Source of the DNA: Lysobacterales bacterium
GTDB taxonomy: Bacteria > Pseudomonadota > Gammaproteobacteria > Xanthomonadales > SZUA-38
Assembly: GCA_030065125.1 (NCBI GenBank)
Contig: JASJDM010000076.1
Location: forward strand, 1 to 33,533
Reading direction: 5' to 3'
Length of the DNA stretch: 33,533 bases
Shown in pieces: positions 8,207 to 17,772 of the stretch. Each line of letters starts with the position of its first letter. The first letter of the stretch is position 1. The position numbers and the translations under genes are program-made. A model generated the notes under the pieces. The model searched no databases. It saw nothing but the letters and a program-made list of their open reading frames with translations, and had not been told where the DNA came from.

Positions 8207-8669
8207 GGGTCACCTGCTCAATCCAGCAGTTGGCCAGGCGCTGGGCCGCTGCCACATCCAGCGGCGGCGCCGCCGGTCGGTAGGGTGAGTCCACCAGCCT
8301 TGCGGCCATCTCAGCCACCGCCGCGTCCTGGGCCAGGGGCGTGGCCAGGAAGCTGGCCCAGGCCTGGCCGGTTTTGCCTGCCATGTCAGCGGCGCCACCA
8401 CGGTGGACCACCAGGCGCCGGAAGTACTCAGCCAGCCGTGAATTGAGCGTCGACGCATCACCGCCGGCGCGCTCGATGATGTCCTGGAACTCGGCCTGCA
8501 GCCGGCGCTGCAGCCGCAACCGGGCCAACCGCCGGCGATAGAAGACCAGCGCCACGACAATCATGACCAGCAGCAGCGCTGCCAGGATCCACCAGCCCGG
8601 GGCCGGCGGCCACCACGGCGGCAACGGTGCGCCGTGAATATCCCGAAGGTCCAGCTGCTGTGGATCCAT
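8199..8669 (-). CDS. DUF4381 domain membrane protein
   Basis: 156 residues. A short N-terminal segment rich in proline and tryptophan precedes one transmembrane helix at about residues 25-45. A basic, coiled-coil-like arginine-rich stretch and a helical cytoplasmic domain follow. This order and the position between a DUF58 gene and batA are typical of DUF4381 proteins. Its function is unknown; it probably anchors or bridges components of the MoxR-Bat assembly. The ATG at 8669 overlaps the DUF58 stop by one base. Confidence 0.85.
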   Translation of the reverse strand: MDPQQLDLRDIHGAPLPPWWPPAPGWWILAALLLVMIVVALVFYRRRLARLRLQRRLQAEFQDIIERAGGDASTLNSRLAEYFRRLVVHRGGAADMAGKTGQAWASFLATPLAQDAAVAEMAARLVDSPYRPAAPPLDVAAAQRLANCWIEQVTRA

Positions 8670-9607
8670 CAGGCCGCATCCCGGTAGCTGAACACGCGAG
8701 ACAGGGCATCGGTGGGGTCATCCGGCGTGCGCAGCGTCATGCGGGTAAGCGCGTGACGGTTGCACAGGTCGGTATAACGCTGTTCACCATCACGCAGGAA
8801 CTGCCGATAGCGCTCCCGCGCCGGCGCTGAGCGCAGGTCCAGCATGCCCTGGGTCTGGCCGTCGCTGATGGGATAGGCGCCCGGGGGCGGCAGCTCGAGT
8901 TCGATGGGATCCACGACGCGGCAGGCCACTACATCATTGTGCTGCCGCAGGTAGGAGACATGCCGGTGGCAGTCGTCGGTCAGGCCGTAAAAATCGCTGA
9001 CCAGAAAGATCAGGCTGCCGGGCCGGGCGATCCGCCGGGCCCGCTTGACCGCCGCTTCCATGGAGCCTGATGCCGGAGCGATATGGCCCGGCGCAAACTC
9101 CTGGCCCGCCTTGACCATGACGTTGACCAGGCGCAGGGCGCCGCGACGGCCGCCGGCCGGCCTGACCTCGTAGTGTCGGCCGTTGTGGTACATCAGGCAG
9201 CCGATGCGGTCACCCCGCCGCACCGCGGCCCATCCCACCAGTGCAGTAAGCCGCGCCGCCTGGACCACTTTCAGGCAGCCGCGGGTTCCAAAATACATGC
9301 TGTCGGACATGTCCATGATCACCAGCACAGGCCGCTCGCGTTCCTCCTGGAACACCTTGGTGTGGGGTTTGCCGGTGCGGGCGGTGACCCGCCAGTCGAG
9401 GTTGCGAATATCGTCCCCGATTTCGTAGTTGCGGGACTCCACGTAGTCCACCCCCCGTCCGCGGAAGCGGGACGAGTGCACCCCGGCGATGACGGAGCTG
9501 ACCGGCTGCTTGCCGGTCAGGCTGATGCGGCGGGCGCGCAGGCGCTGGCGGATCAGATCATCGCTGGTGATCTCGAGCGCGGCAGGGTTGGGATGGGCGG
9601 AACTCAT
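8669..9607 (-). CDS. DUF58 domain protein (VWA-like partner of MoxR)
   Basis: 312 residues and no membrane segment. It contains the DUF58 hallmark RNYEIGDDIRNLDWR near residues 80-94, followed by an acidic VWA-like motif, DMSDS, near residues 118-122. DUF58 proteins accompany MoxR ATPases in most genomes and are thought to present substrates to them or receive their activity. The ATG at 9607 is 61 bases after the MoxR stop, the widest gap in this operon before batD. Function within the complex is inferred from context. Confidence 0.92.
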   Translation of the reverse strand: MSSAHPNPAALEITSDDLIRQRLRARRISLTGKQPVSSVIAGVHSSRFRGRGVDYVESRNYEIGDDIRNLDWRVTARTGKPHTKVFQEERERPVLVIMDMSDSMYFGTRGCLKVVQAARLTALVGWAAVRRGDRIGCLMYHNGRHYEVRPAGGRRGALRLVNVMVKAGQEFAPGHIAPASGSMEAAVKRARRIARPGSLIFLVSDFYGLTDDCHRHVSYLRQHNDVVACRVVDPIELELPPPGAYPISDGQTQGMLDLRSAPARERYRQFLRDGEQRYTDLCNRHALTRMTLRTPDDPTDALSRVFSYRDAA

Positions 9608-9668
9608 AAAACGGCTGGGTGTGTCGACGGGTCAGATCAACGGTCAGGCGCCGGGATAACAGGAGGCG

Positions 9669-10670
<1,002 letters not shown>

Positions 10671-10784
10671 GTTTTTCAAGCCGTCCTGCCCCCCGGCAGG
10701 CATTCACTGGCCTCCGTCTTATTCTGCTCTTGGACGCCCCAAGCCGCTGAGGTGTGCGGGCCTGCGGCGGAAAAAGGGCCATAT

Positions 10785-10813
10785 AGTGTACTTTGGGCCC
10801 CGCTGGAGGTGAA
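10785..10813 (-). promoter_or_regulatory. Possible sigma70 promoter of the MoxR-Bat operon
   Basis: On the minus strand TTCACC (10808-10813) and TACACT (10785-10790) are 17 bases apart, about 115 bases before the MoxR ATG. Each hexamer matches the consensus at four positions. The surrounding 10780-10830 is the only AT-richer patch in the area. Confidence 0.3.
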
Positions 10814-10885
10814 TGGTTCAGTTTAAAAAAACATCCCTGAGACCGCCTATGCCGTTGGGGCTAGGGTAGTGACCGGGTGTTTAAC

Positions 10886-11020
10886 GGGGAACGCTCGCTT
10901 CGCGAGCTGGGGAACGGCCACTTCGTGGCGGTCAGGGCGCACCCTGCGGGTGCTAAGGACTGCTTCGCAGCCTGGGAAACGACCGCTGACGCGGTCTGGG
11001 GAACGCGCTTCGCGCTGGGG
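10886..11020 (+). repeat. Hairpin repeat array, left arm (about six units)
   Basis: Units have the plan GGGGAAC, then a six-base arm, then a three- or four-base loop (TTC, TGC, TGAC), then the complementary arm, then T. Stems read GCTCGC/GCGAGC (10893), GGCCAC/GTGGCG (10916), GCACCC/GGGTGC (10939), GACTGC/GCAGCC (10958), GACCGC/GCGGTC (10981) and GCGC/GCGC (11005). The stem sequences differ from unit to unit yet stay complementary, while the GGGGAAC or GGGAAAC linker is kept in four of them. Spacing is near 23 bases. Confidence 0.85.
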
Positions 11021-11079
11021 GTGACCCTGGGAAGCACCCAGCCTGGCGCGGTTGCCACCGTCAGCGATCGGTCAAATGA

Positions 11080-11092
11080 ATCGCGTCGCGAT
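11080..11092. repeat. Perfect inverted repeat ATCGCG-T-CGCGAT between the arrays
   Basis: A 6-bp inverted repeat with a single central base lies within the 97-base core separating the two hairpin arrays. Its role is unknown. Confidence 0.6.
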
Positions 11093-11117
11093 CCGTTGGG
11101 TCTCTAATTTGCTCAAT

Positions 11118-11235
11118 CCCAGCGTGCGGAGCGTGCGTTCCCCAGGACCCGCAGGGGCCGTTCCCCAGCGCCCGCAGGGCGCGTTCCCCAGCTTGCGTAG
11201 CAAGCGTTCCCCAGCTCGCGAAGCGAGCGTTTCCT
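11118..11235 (-). repeat. Hairpin repeat array, right arm (five units, exact 23-base period)
   Basis: This is the same unit as the left array but in the opposite orientation, with arms starting at 11122, 11145, 11168, 11191 and 11214. Stems on the plus strand are GCGTGC/GCGTGC (pairs in RNA with two G-U wobbles), GGACCC/GGGGCC (one mismatch), GCGCCC/GGGCGC, GCTTGC/GCAAGC and GCTCGC/GCGAGC. Linkers are GTTCCCC, the reverse complement of the left linker. The outermost unit is the reverse complement of the outermost left unit, so the whole region could also pair end to end. Confidence 0.88.
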
Positions 11236-11243
11236 TTCTCGCC

Positions 11244-11274
11244 AAAAGAAAAGGCCGCCCGAAGGCGGCCTTTT
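11244..11274 (-). terminator. Intrinsic terminator of the Ig-like lipoprotein gene
   Basis: Read on the minus strand, AAAAGGCCGCC and GGCGGCCTTTT form an 11-bp stem around a TTCG tetraloop, followed by C and TTTT. It lies 18 bases after the stop codon of the lipoprotein gene. TTCG loops are exceptionally stable in RNA. It is probably the end of the whole pil transcript if the lipoprotein gene is cotranscribed. Confidence 0.88.
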
Positions 11275-11292
11275 CCCTGGGACGCAGTCCCC

Positions 11293-14200
11293 TTACTGGT
11301 AAACGGCGGTACAGGCGTTGGTGCTGCCTGGAACCAGCGAAATCGTCGCGCTGGTGGCGGTGCCCGCCGAGGAGCATGCGCCGGTCCAGCCCTGGAAGGT
11401 CACGCCAGCCGGCGGCGTGAACTCCGTCAGGTTGATGGTGATCGCCGTAGAGTTGGTCGAAATGCTGCACGTCCCGGATTGAGCTCCGGTGGTGAAGTCA
11501 TAGTCACAGCTCAACGTGCCCACGTTACCACTGATGTTGGCCTGGCCGGCCGCCACCACCGGCGGTGTGACGCTGTAGCTCACCGTCACGGTAGCCTCGG
11601 GCGCCGTGCTGGTGCCGTCGTCGTCACAGGCCCCGGGCGGCGGTGCCGGGCTCACGTTGACCTGGTTGGCGCAGACGTCGAAGCCCTGCAGATCCACTAC
11701 CGCTTCGGTGCCGTCCGCCGCAGTGTAGGTACACGAGCCGGAACCCACCTCGCTGCCAAAGGTGCCATCATTCAGGAACACCGAGATCCTTGAGGTGGCC
11801 TCGCCGTTGGCATCGGTCAGCTCAGGCTGATCAATGATACCGCCGGTGCCGCTGGTAATTTCGCATTCGCCGCTGATGCCGATATCAGACACCGGACGGC
11901 CGTTCGACAGGTAGCGCAAGGTGATGGTGAAGGTCGCGGTACCGCCACCCGTCACGATGAAGGACGGCTCTGCCTGCAGCACGGCGCTGTTGGGCGGAGC
12001 AATGACCACATCGTCAGATGCTTCACCCGTGAAGAAATTCAGCAGTCCGTCGTCAGCATCGGTGCCCACGCCACTGGTTTCCACCTGGGCAACGGTACAA
12101 CCGTCGGCCCCGGTGGGGTTGAGTACGGTGCCGGTACCGGCCTGGCCGTCGACGGTGCCAACGCCGTCCAGCTGGGCGAAAGCAAAGCCAATGAACTGGC
12201 CCCGCACCGGCACACTCGCGGCGTCTTCAACACACAGCAGTACCGAGGTGGCGACGTTTGACGGAATCGATGCCGGCGTCGCGACCAGGCGAAGCGGCGC
12301 CAGGCCCGGATAGCGAATCACCTCAGCGTCAGCAAAGGTACGGATGTTGCCGCTGGAGCCCAGCGCACCATTGGTGCCCTGGAAGTAGATGGCGGCGGTC
12401 CGACCCAGTTGCGACACCGGATAGTTCATGAACGTGGTGGCCACACCATTTGAATCCGTGGCGACATTAGACTCGATGTTGCCCACGGTGGCCCGGCCAA
12501 TGATGTAAGGCAAGACTTCGCCGTTGTCCACCGAGCCGCCGGTGGTGTCGTTGAAATTGAACGGCTCATCCACGATCAGGTCATCGGTATCGATCACCTG
12601 CTGCACCGTGCGGGCGCTTTCCAGATCCGCGTTGCCCGGGACATCCTTACCGAACACCAGCAGGGTATCGTCAGGTCCGGCGCCACCACCCGCGGTGGTG
12701 AAAAAGCCGACCCGGGCGTGGAAGTTGGTGCCACCCTCTTCCGGGTCACCATCCAGGCCGGAGATATCGAAGATGCCGGCACCCTGGGTCGGGAACCCGC
12801 TGATGGGCGCATCGACCAGGCCCACCTGCAGTGCCGTTGGCTGGGCCGGCGGATTGCCGAAGCGGTCGGTTACGATCGCGTTCACGCGCAGGCTGTAGGT
12901 GGCGTTAGGCTCGATCGGCAGGCCCGTCACTTCGTCGATGATCACCGTGGCCGGGTCTACCGGGTTCACGATCAGGCTGTTGATCGGGAACGAGGTAATG
13001 GTCACGGAGTGCGGAATACCGTCGGAGATCACCACCGAGGTTTCAGACCGGATCTCGGCGTCCACACCGTTGCTGGTAATGTTGTCCGCAGCGTCGGCCA
13101 CGGCACGAATGCGCACGATGCCGGGCTCAGAGCCGCTCACCAGGGAGGCGCTGGTTATGCCGTTGGTGGTAGACAGGTTGATCGAGGTGCCCTCGACAAT
13201 CGTGCCACCGGAGCCAACCCCGCGAAGCACGGCGCCGGAGGCCGGGCTCTCGGTGAAGACCTGCAGCAGGACGTTGTTGTTGCCGGGGGTGGGATCGTCC
13301 ACAGGTTCGCCGGCACCGTCAGACACGAATACTTCAAAGGACTGGGCCGTGGTGCCGCCGGATCCCGCCGCATACTGCGGTGTATTGGGCAAGGCAAATT
13401 CCACGCTGGCAGGCCGGCCGTCACTGGCGGGGTCCACGATTTCGATTTCCAGGGTGTCGTCGAAGATTTCGCCGGTGTTTGCGTCTGTTGCGCTGACGGT
13501 AACCGTCACCAGGCCCGGTGAATCAAAGGAATGGACAAATGCCTTGCCGGTGCCCCCGGCCAGCTCCACCGGTCCGTTCCCCAGCAGCACGAAGAACTCG
13601 TTGATGTCCTCGGTTTGGGGGTCATCCAGGGTGGAGAATGCGGCGGTGGTCACCGGGTTAATGCCTACGCCAACCTCGCCGTCGGCCGGCGCACCCAGGG
13701 TACCGTCAGCTTCCCGGTACTCAATGTTGACCTCCGACAGGTAGGGCGAATCAAAAAACACCGGGACCGACACCGGACGCGCCGGCAGGGACAACCGCGT
13801 GGCGGACAGGGTTACGCGGCGCACGCCGTCGGGTCCCTCGGCCACACTGATGGTCACCGTGGCAGACCGGGTCTGGTTGGCCGCCGGGTCGCTGACGCTG
13901 GCGGTCACCGTCAGCTGGCCGGTGCGTTCCCGGGTATGGAACACAGCCGAGGCCACACCCGCGGTGGTGGGCACGGTCAGGCTGGCCGTCTGGGTGCGCA
14001 GATCATCCGTGGTTGACAGCGCTCCCAGTGCCGAGTCGGAAACCGACAGCCCAACTGACGTTCCGTTGCCCACGGCCTGGCCGTTGGCCTGGTTGACATT
14101 GATGGTGAGGCTGGTGGCGAACTCTGTCCCGGCCTCGTAAAAAATTTCGCCCTTGTTGGACAAAAGGTTGGTGTCCTGGGCGGAGATGGTCACTCGAAGT

Positions 14201-14310
14201 GCCGCCGGCGGCTCTGCCGCACCACCGCCGCCACCGCCGCCGCAGGCGGTCAGCGCCAGCACCGAGCTAAGCAGTGTCATCCCCAAACATACTTGCTTTA
14301 ATCTTTTCAT
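11293..14310 (-). CDS. Large Ig-like repeat lipoprotein linked to the pil operon
   Basis: 1005 residues from the ATG at 14310; the frame is open upstream, but only this ATG gives a signal peptide. It has a lipoprotein signal with lipobox LTAC (Cys23), then a run of seven glycines as a flexible tether. The rest is beta-rich and made of successive bacterial Ig-like modules (Big_1/invasin-like, with recurring VTVTVSATDANTG-style strands). It ends with an InlB B-repeat-like segment (GVTFQGWTGACSS...CTAVYQ). Composition is unusual: only three lysines after the signal, many Asp/Thr/Gly/Ser, and all ten non-lipobox cysteines in the last third. It starts 61 bases after pilQ and is probably cotranscribed. 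It is likely a cell-surface adhesin or a pilus-associated outer-membrane lipoprotein; that role is inference. Confidence 0.85.
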   Translation of the reverse strand: MKRLKQVCLGMTLLSSVLALTACGGGGGGGAAEPPAALRVTISAQDTNLLSNKGEIFYEAGTEFATSLTINVNQANGQAVGNGTSVGLSVSDSALGALSTTDDLRTQTASLTVPTTAGVASAVFHTRERTGQLTVTASVSDPAANQTRSATVTISVAEGPDGVRRVTLSATRLSLPARPVSVPVFFDSPYLSEVNIEYREADGTLGAPADGEVGVGINPVTTAAFSTLDDPQTEDINEFFVLLGNGPVELAGGTGKAFVHSFDSPGLVTVTVSATDANTGEIFDDTLEIEIVDPASDGRPASVEFALPNTPQYAAGSGGTTAQSFEVFVSDGAGEPVDDPTPGNNNVLLQVFTESPASGAVLRGVGSGGTIVEGTSINLSTTNGITSASLVSGSEPGIVRIRAVADAADNITSNGVDAEIRSETSVVISDGIPHSVTITSFPINSLIVNPVDPATVIIDEVTGLPIEPNATYSLRVNAIVTDRFGNPPAQPTALQVGLVDAPISGFPTQGAGIFDISGLDGDPEEGGTNFHARVGFFTTAGGGAGPDDTLLVFGKDVPGNADLESARTVQQVIDTDDLIVDEPFNFNDTTGGSVDNGEVLPYIIGRATVGNIESNVATDSNGVATTFMNYPVSQLGRTAAIYFQGTNGALGSSGNIRTFADAEVIRYPGLAPLRLVATPASIPSNVATSVLLCVEDAASVPVRGQFIGFAFAQLDGVGTVDGQAGTGTVLNPTGADGCTVAQVETSGVGTDADDGLLNFFTGEASDDVVIAPPNSAVLQAEPSFIVTGGGTATFTITLRYLSNGRPVSDIGISGECEITSGTGGIIDQPELTDANGEATSRISVFLNDGTFGSEVGSGSCTYTAADGTEAVVDLQGFDVCANQVNVSPAPPPGACDDDGTSTAPEATVTVSYSVTPPVVAAGQANISGNVGTLSCDYDFTTGAQSGTCSISTNSTAITINLTEFTPPAGVTFQGWTGACSSAGTATSATISLVPGSTNACTAVYQ

Positions 14311-14371
14311 GGTCGTCAGGCCTTCCACGGTTCCCACTGCCCCCAAAATAAGGTCGTCACTCAAATCCCGA

Positions 14372-16588
14372 TTAATCGAGGGTTACGTTTTCGTTCAGAA
14401 TCGTTGGCGTTACGAAGATCAGCAGCTCCGCCTTGTCGTTCTGGCTTGAATTCTGGCGGAACAAGACGCCCAGCCCCGGGATGTCTCCCAGCACGGGTAC
14501 CTTGTTGCTGTCTTCGCGAATGGTTTGCTCGTAAATACCGCCCAGCACTACGGTCTGGCCGCTGTCGATCAGCACCTGGGTCTGGATTTCCCGGGTATCG
14601 ATACTGGGTACCTGGCCGCCGCCTTCCACCGGCACCAGCTGGCCCACGGTGTCCTTCTTGACCGCCAGGTCCAGGATGACCCGGTTGTCCGGCGTGATCA
14701 GCGGCTGCACCCGCAGCTCCAGCACTGCATCCTTGAAGCTGATGTTGGTGGCGCCCGAGGACGATGCCTGCTGGAACGGAATCTCAACACCCTGCTGGAT
14801 AAAGGCCTCGCGCTGGTTGGCGGTGATCAGTCTCGGACTGGAGATCACCTCACCGCGTCCCTCCGACTCCAGTGCGGACAGCTCCAGGTCCAGCAGGTAG
14901 TCCGAGGTCAGGATACCCACGGCCCAGCGGCTGGCGGTGTCAGATGCCGGCAGGTTGACATTCAGGCGCTCACCCAGCGTCGGAATGGAAATGCCCGCAG
15001 GCGGGTTGTCCGGCCCGATCACCGGGAAGCTGGAGCGATCCGGGTTGATCTGGCGATTGACCAGGGCCAGGTTGTTCATGCGGTCGGTGGCGTTGGCCGA
15101 ACCGGCTACGGAAATGACGTTGCCGTCGTTGTCTTCGTAGCCGCCGGTGAGGCCGAAGCGCACGCCGATTTCATCGCTGAAGGTATCGGTGGCGATGACA
15201 ATTCGTGATTCGATCTGGATCTGGCGGACCGGCCGATCGAGGCGGGTCACCAGGTTGCGGATCTCGTCCAGGCGGTCGGGTGTGTCGGTCAGCAGCAGGA
15301 TATTGGTGCGCTCATCCACGGTGACGCTGCCCCGGGGCGACAGCAGGCCGCCGCCATCGTCCGCCGACCCACTGGCCGCGCTCTGTATGATTTCAGCCAG
15401 GTCCGTGGCCTTGGCATAGTTGACCTGGATGAAAGTGGAGCGCAGCGGCTCAAGCTCGCGCTTCTCTTTCAGGGCCTGCAGCAGCTGTTGTTCCCGGGCC
15501 GCGATTTCCGCCTGGGGTGCAACCCAGATCACGTTGCCGTTTTCCCGCTTGTCCAGGGACTTGGCCTGCAGCAGGATGTCCAGGGCCTGGTCCCAGGGCA
15601 CGTTCTGCAGTCGCAGGGTCACGTTACCGGAAACGGAATCAGACACCACAATGTTGAGCCCGGATACGTCAGCAATCAGCTGCAGCACCGCGCGCACCGG
15701 AATGTCCTGGAAATTGAAGGTGACTCGCGTGCCGGTGTACTCGGGCGGCTGCAGGATGAGCTCCTCGGGAGTCAGCTCTTCTTCCTGGTACTCCTGGACC
15801 TCGATGACGTACTGGTTGCCCGTCTGGTAGGCCAGGTGTTCATATTCGCCGCGCACCGTGATGTCCATGCGAATGCGCTGGCCGTCCCTGAGCGTGTCGA
15901 TGATTTCCACAGGCGTGGCGAAATCCAGCACGTCCAGTCGCTGCTCGAGTTCGGGCGTGATGCTGGCGTTGTAGATGTAGGCCCGCAGACGTTCGCCCTG
16001 CTTGCTCAGGTCCACGTTGGCACCGGCATCGGTGAAGTTCACGATAATCCGGCCTTCGCCATTGCGGCCACGACGGAAGTCCACGTTTTCCACGGCCACG
16101 CCCGTGCCTGACGCCGATGACGAAAAGGCGGGGGAGCGCCGCTGGGCGTTGGAGACGATGGCCGAACCACCGCTGCCGCTGATGGAAACCACCACGCGAT
16201 CGCCTTCGACCCGGGTTTCAAACGGCGCTGAACGGAACAGGTCGATCACCACCCGGGTACGGCCACCGGCTTCCACGGCGCTGACGCTCCGGGTCGCCCC
16301 TGATCCGACCTCGATGCTGCGGCTGCTGACCGCATTGGTGGTATTCGCCAGATCCAGTGCAATTCGGGGGGGATTATCAGTGGTAAAGACATCCTGGTCG
16401 GGAATCCCGCCCGACACTGACAGGATGATATCCACGGATCCTCCCGATCCGGCGCTGAATGAGACGTCTTCCAGCACAGACTGTGCCCAGGACGACCACC
16501 CGATGGGCAGAAGAATCAGCGCCATCGCCAGCCGTCTTGGCAGCTTCGCAGTCCACGATTGCGCAGGGTTGGTCACTATTGCTTTCAT
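14372..16588 (-). CDS. pilQ: Type IV pilus secretin PilQ
   Basis: 738 residues. A signal peptide (about residues 1-36, ending SSWAQS) is followed by two AMIN domains (about 39-137 and 167-270) that bind peptidoglycan. A secretin/TonB short N-terminal domain follows (about 293-365, VTFNFQDIPVRAVLQLIADV), then an N1-type domain (about 385-470) and the beta-barrel secretin domain to the end, including the family hallmark VPVLGDIPGLGVLFR. PilQ forms the outer-membrane pore through which the pilus fibre passes. Length and domain order are normal. The gene is 27 bases after pilP and is the last of the standard pilMNOPQ set. Confidence 0.97.
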   Translation of the reverse strand: MKAIVTNPAQSWTAKLPRRLAMALILLPIGWSSWAQSVLEDVSFSAGSGGSVDIILSVSGGIPDQDVFTTDNPPRIALDLANTTNAVSSRSIEVGSGATRSVSAVEAGGRTRVVIDLFRSAPFETRVEGDRVVVSISGSGGSAIVSNAQRRSPAFSSSASGTGVAVENVDFRRGRNGEGRIIVNFTDAGANVDLSKQGERLRAYIYNASITPELEQRLDVLDFATPVEIIDTLRDGQRIRMDITVRGEYEHLAYQTGNQYVIEVQEYQEEELTPEELILQPPEYTGTRVTFNFQDIPVRAVLQLIADVSGLNIVVSDSVSGNVTLRLQNVPWDQALDILLQAKSLDKRENGNVIWVAPQAEIAAREQQLLQALKEKRELEPLRSTFIQVNYAKATDLAEIIQSAASGSADDGGGLLSPRGSVTVDERTNILLLTDTPDRLDEIRNLVTRLDRPVRQIQIESRIVIATDTFSDEIGVRFGLTGGYEDNDGNVISVAGSANATDRMNNLALVNRQINPDRSSFPVIGPDNPPAGISIPTLGERLNVNLPASDTASRWAVGILTSDYLLDLELSALESEGRGEVISSPRLITANQREAFIQQGVEIPFQQASSSGATNISFKDAVLELRVQPLITPDNRVILDLAVKKDTVGQLVPVEGGGQVPSIDTREIQTQVLIDSGQTVVLGGIYEQTIREDSNKVPVLGDIPGLGVLFRQNSSQNDKAELLIFVTPTILNENVTLD

Positions 16589-16615
16589 GTTCGATCCCCC
16601 AAAGACCGGATCAGC

Positions 16616-17152
16616 TTATTCTTCATCCAATGCTATTTCGGCGCGCCGCTCCATCCAGGCACCGGCACCGTTGGGCACCAGTTCCACCAGCTGGACGCGG
16701 TCGTCAAAAACAGCGATGACTCGGCCATAGTTACGGCCCAGGTAATTGTCTTCCCGGATGCGGTGAATCAGTCCGTCCGGATCTTCGATCAGCCCGAAGA
16801 GCTGCTGGTCGATGAAGAACGTCCCAACCATTTCCAGGCTGTCCAGCTCGAAGTTTTCCAACACTTCGCGCCGGCGGTTGAAATCAGGCTTCGGCCCTTC
16901 GATGCCTTCGGCAGTTTCGGCCACCGCCGGCCCCGCGATCAGGTCCTCGATGGGACCCCCGGTGAAGGGGTCACGCAAATCGTAGGCGGCATATTCAAAT
17001 GTCGGCGGAGGCTGAATGCTGGGCAACGGCTCGATAGGCTCGCCCTCACGCCCCTTGACCTCCGCGATGTAGTTTCGCAGGTCCGACATGTCGCCGCCGC
17101 AGGCGGCCAGCGCTGCTGCCAGGACCCCGATGGTGATCAGACGGACGTTCAT
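16616..17152 (-). CDS. pilP: Type IV pilus lipoprotein PilP
   Basis: 178 residues with a lipoprotein signal and lipobox LAAC (Cys18). A flexible proline-rich linker follows, then the compact beta domain typical of PilP (YDLRDPF near residues 58-64; GLIEDPDGLIHRIREDNYLGRNYGRV near the C-terminus). PilP is anchored in the inner membrane, binds the PilN-PilO dimer and contacts PilQ across the periplasm. The ATG at 17152 overlaps the pilO stop by four bases. Confidence 0.96.
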   Translation of the reverse strand: MNVRLITIGVLAAALAACGGDMSDLRNYIAEVKGREGEPIEPLPSIQPPPTFEYAAYDLRDPFTGGPIEDLIAGPAVAETAEGIEGPKPDFNRRREVLENFELDSLEMVGTFFIDQQLFGLIEDPDGLIHRIREDNYLGRNYGRVIAVFDDRVQLVELVPNGAGAWMERRAEIALDEE

Positions 17153-17772
17153 TGCTCTGCCCCCGTGTCCAGCGCCGCCTGCTCGTCCTCATCCAGGTAG
17201 CGATAGGTCTTGACCGTGCCTTCCAACACCAGCTCGCTGCGGCCGGCTTCCAGCGGCTGCAGCTCGATGTCGTGCATGGTCAGGATTACGACCCGGGCCA
17301 GTGAGGCCACCGCACTGACGTATTCGCCGAACTGGTGAAATCCACCCACCATGCGCAGGGAAATGGGCTGTTCAGCGTAGAAATCCTTGATCACCTCGGG
17401 CTGTGGCTGGAACAGCTCCACGTCGATGCCCGTTGCGATGGCGGTCTGGGACACGTCCTGCAGCAGGTTGGCCATCTCGGTCTTGCTGGGCAGCTGCCGG
17501 ACCAGTGAGCGGAGAATCTCCTCCATCTGGGCCAGCTGATCCTCATACCTCTCGAGGTTGACCGCTTTTTGCTGCTTTTCCTCGAACTCGTTCTTGAGGG
17601 TGACTTCCTGGCGCTTTTTATCGTCCAGGATCTGCCACTGATCCTTGAAGCTGAGGAAGTAAGCAATGACCAGGATGAAAATCACCACCGCGGCGGCGGC
17701 AATTCCCTTGGCCAGGGGCGGCCAGCCCCCGGGATCTTCGAAATCTAGATTACGAAACTCCTCGAGGTTCAT
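17149..17772 (-). CDS. pilO: Type IV pilus alignment protein PilO
   Basis: 207 residues. A short cytoplasmic N-terminus, one transmembrane helix (about residues 23-45), a long coiled coil (about 55-95, rich in Lys, Glu and Gln) and a C-terminal ferredoxin-like periplasmic domain match PilO. It forms heterodimers with PilN. The ATG at 17772 overlaps the pilN stop by four bases. Confidence 0.96.
   Translation of the reverse strand: MNLEEFRNLDFEDPGGWPPLAKGIAAAAVVIFILVIAYFLSFKDQWQILDDKKRQEVTLKNEFEEKQQKAVNLERYEDQLAQMEEILRSLVRQLPSKTEMANLLQDVSQTAIATGIDVELFQPQPEVIKDFYAEQPISLRMVGGFHQFGEYVSAVASLARVVILTMHDIELQPLEAGRSELVLEGTVKTYRYLDEDEQAALDTGAEQ

Larger units (their letters stand above)
10671..11292. 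other. 622-base gene-free region with hairpin arrays
   Basis: No gene is supported. From right to left it holds the terminator of the Ig-like lipoprotein gene (11244-11274), two oppositely oriented arrays of hairpin repeats (11118-11235 and 10886-11020) around a 97-base core, and the promoter area of the MoxR operon (about 10671-10860). Confidence 0.75.

Noticed and set aside
10877..11107. Open frame of 76 codons on the plus strand
   Set aside because: It runs through the hairpin array and has no independent sign of coding; the frame is open because the repeats are GC-rich.
10886..11235. CRISPR array
   Set aside because: The repeated part is only about seven bases, the period is 23, the variable parts are self-complementary stems and not spacers, and there are no cas genes.
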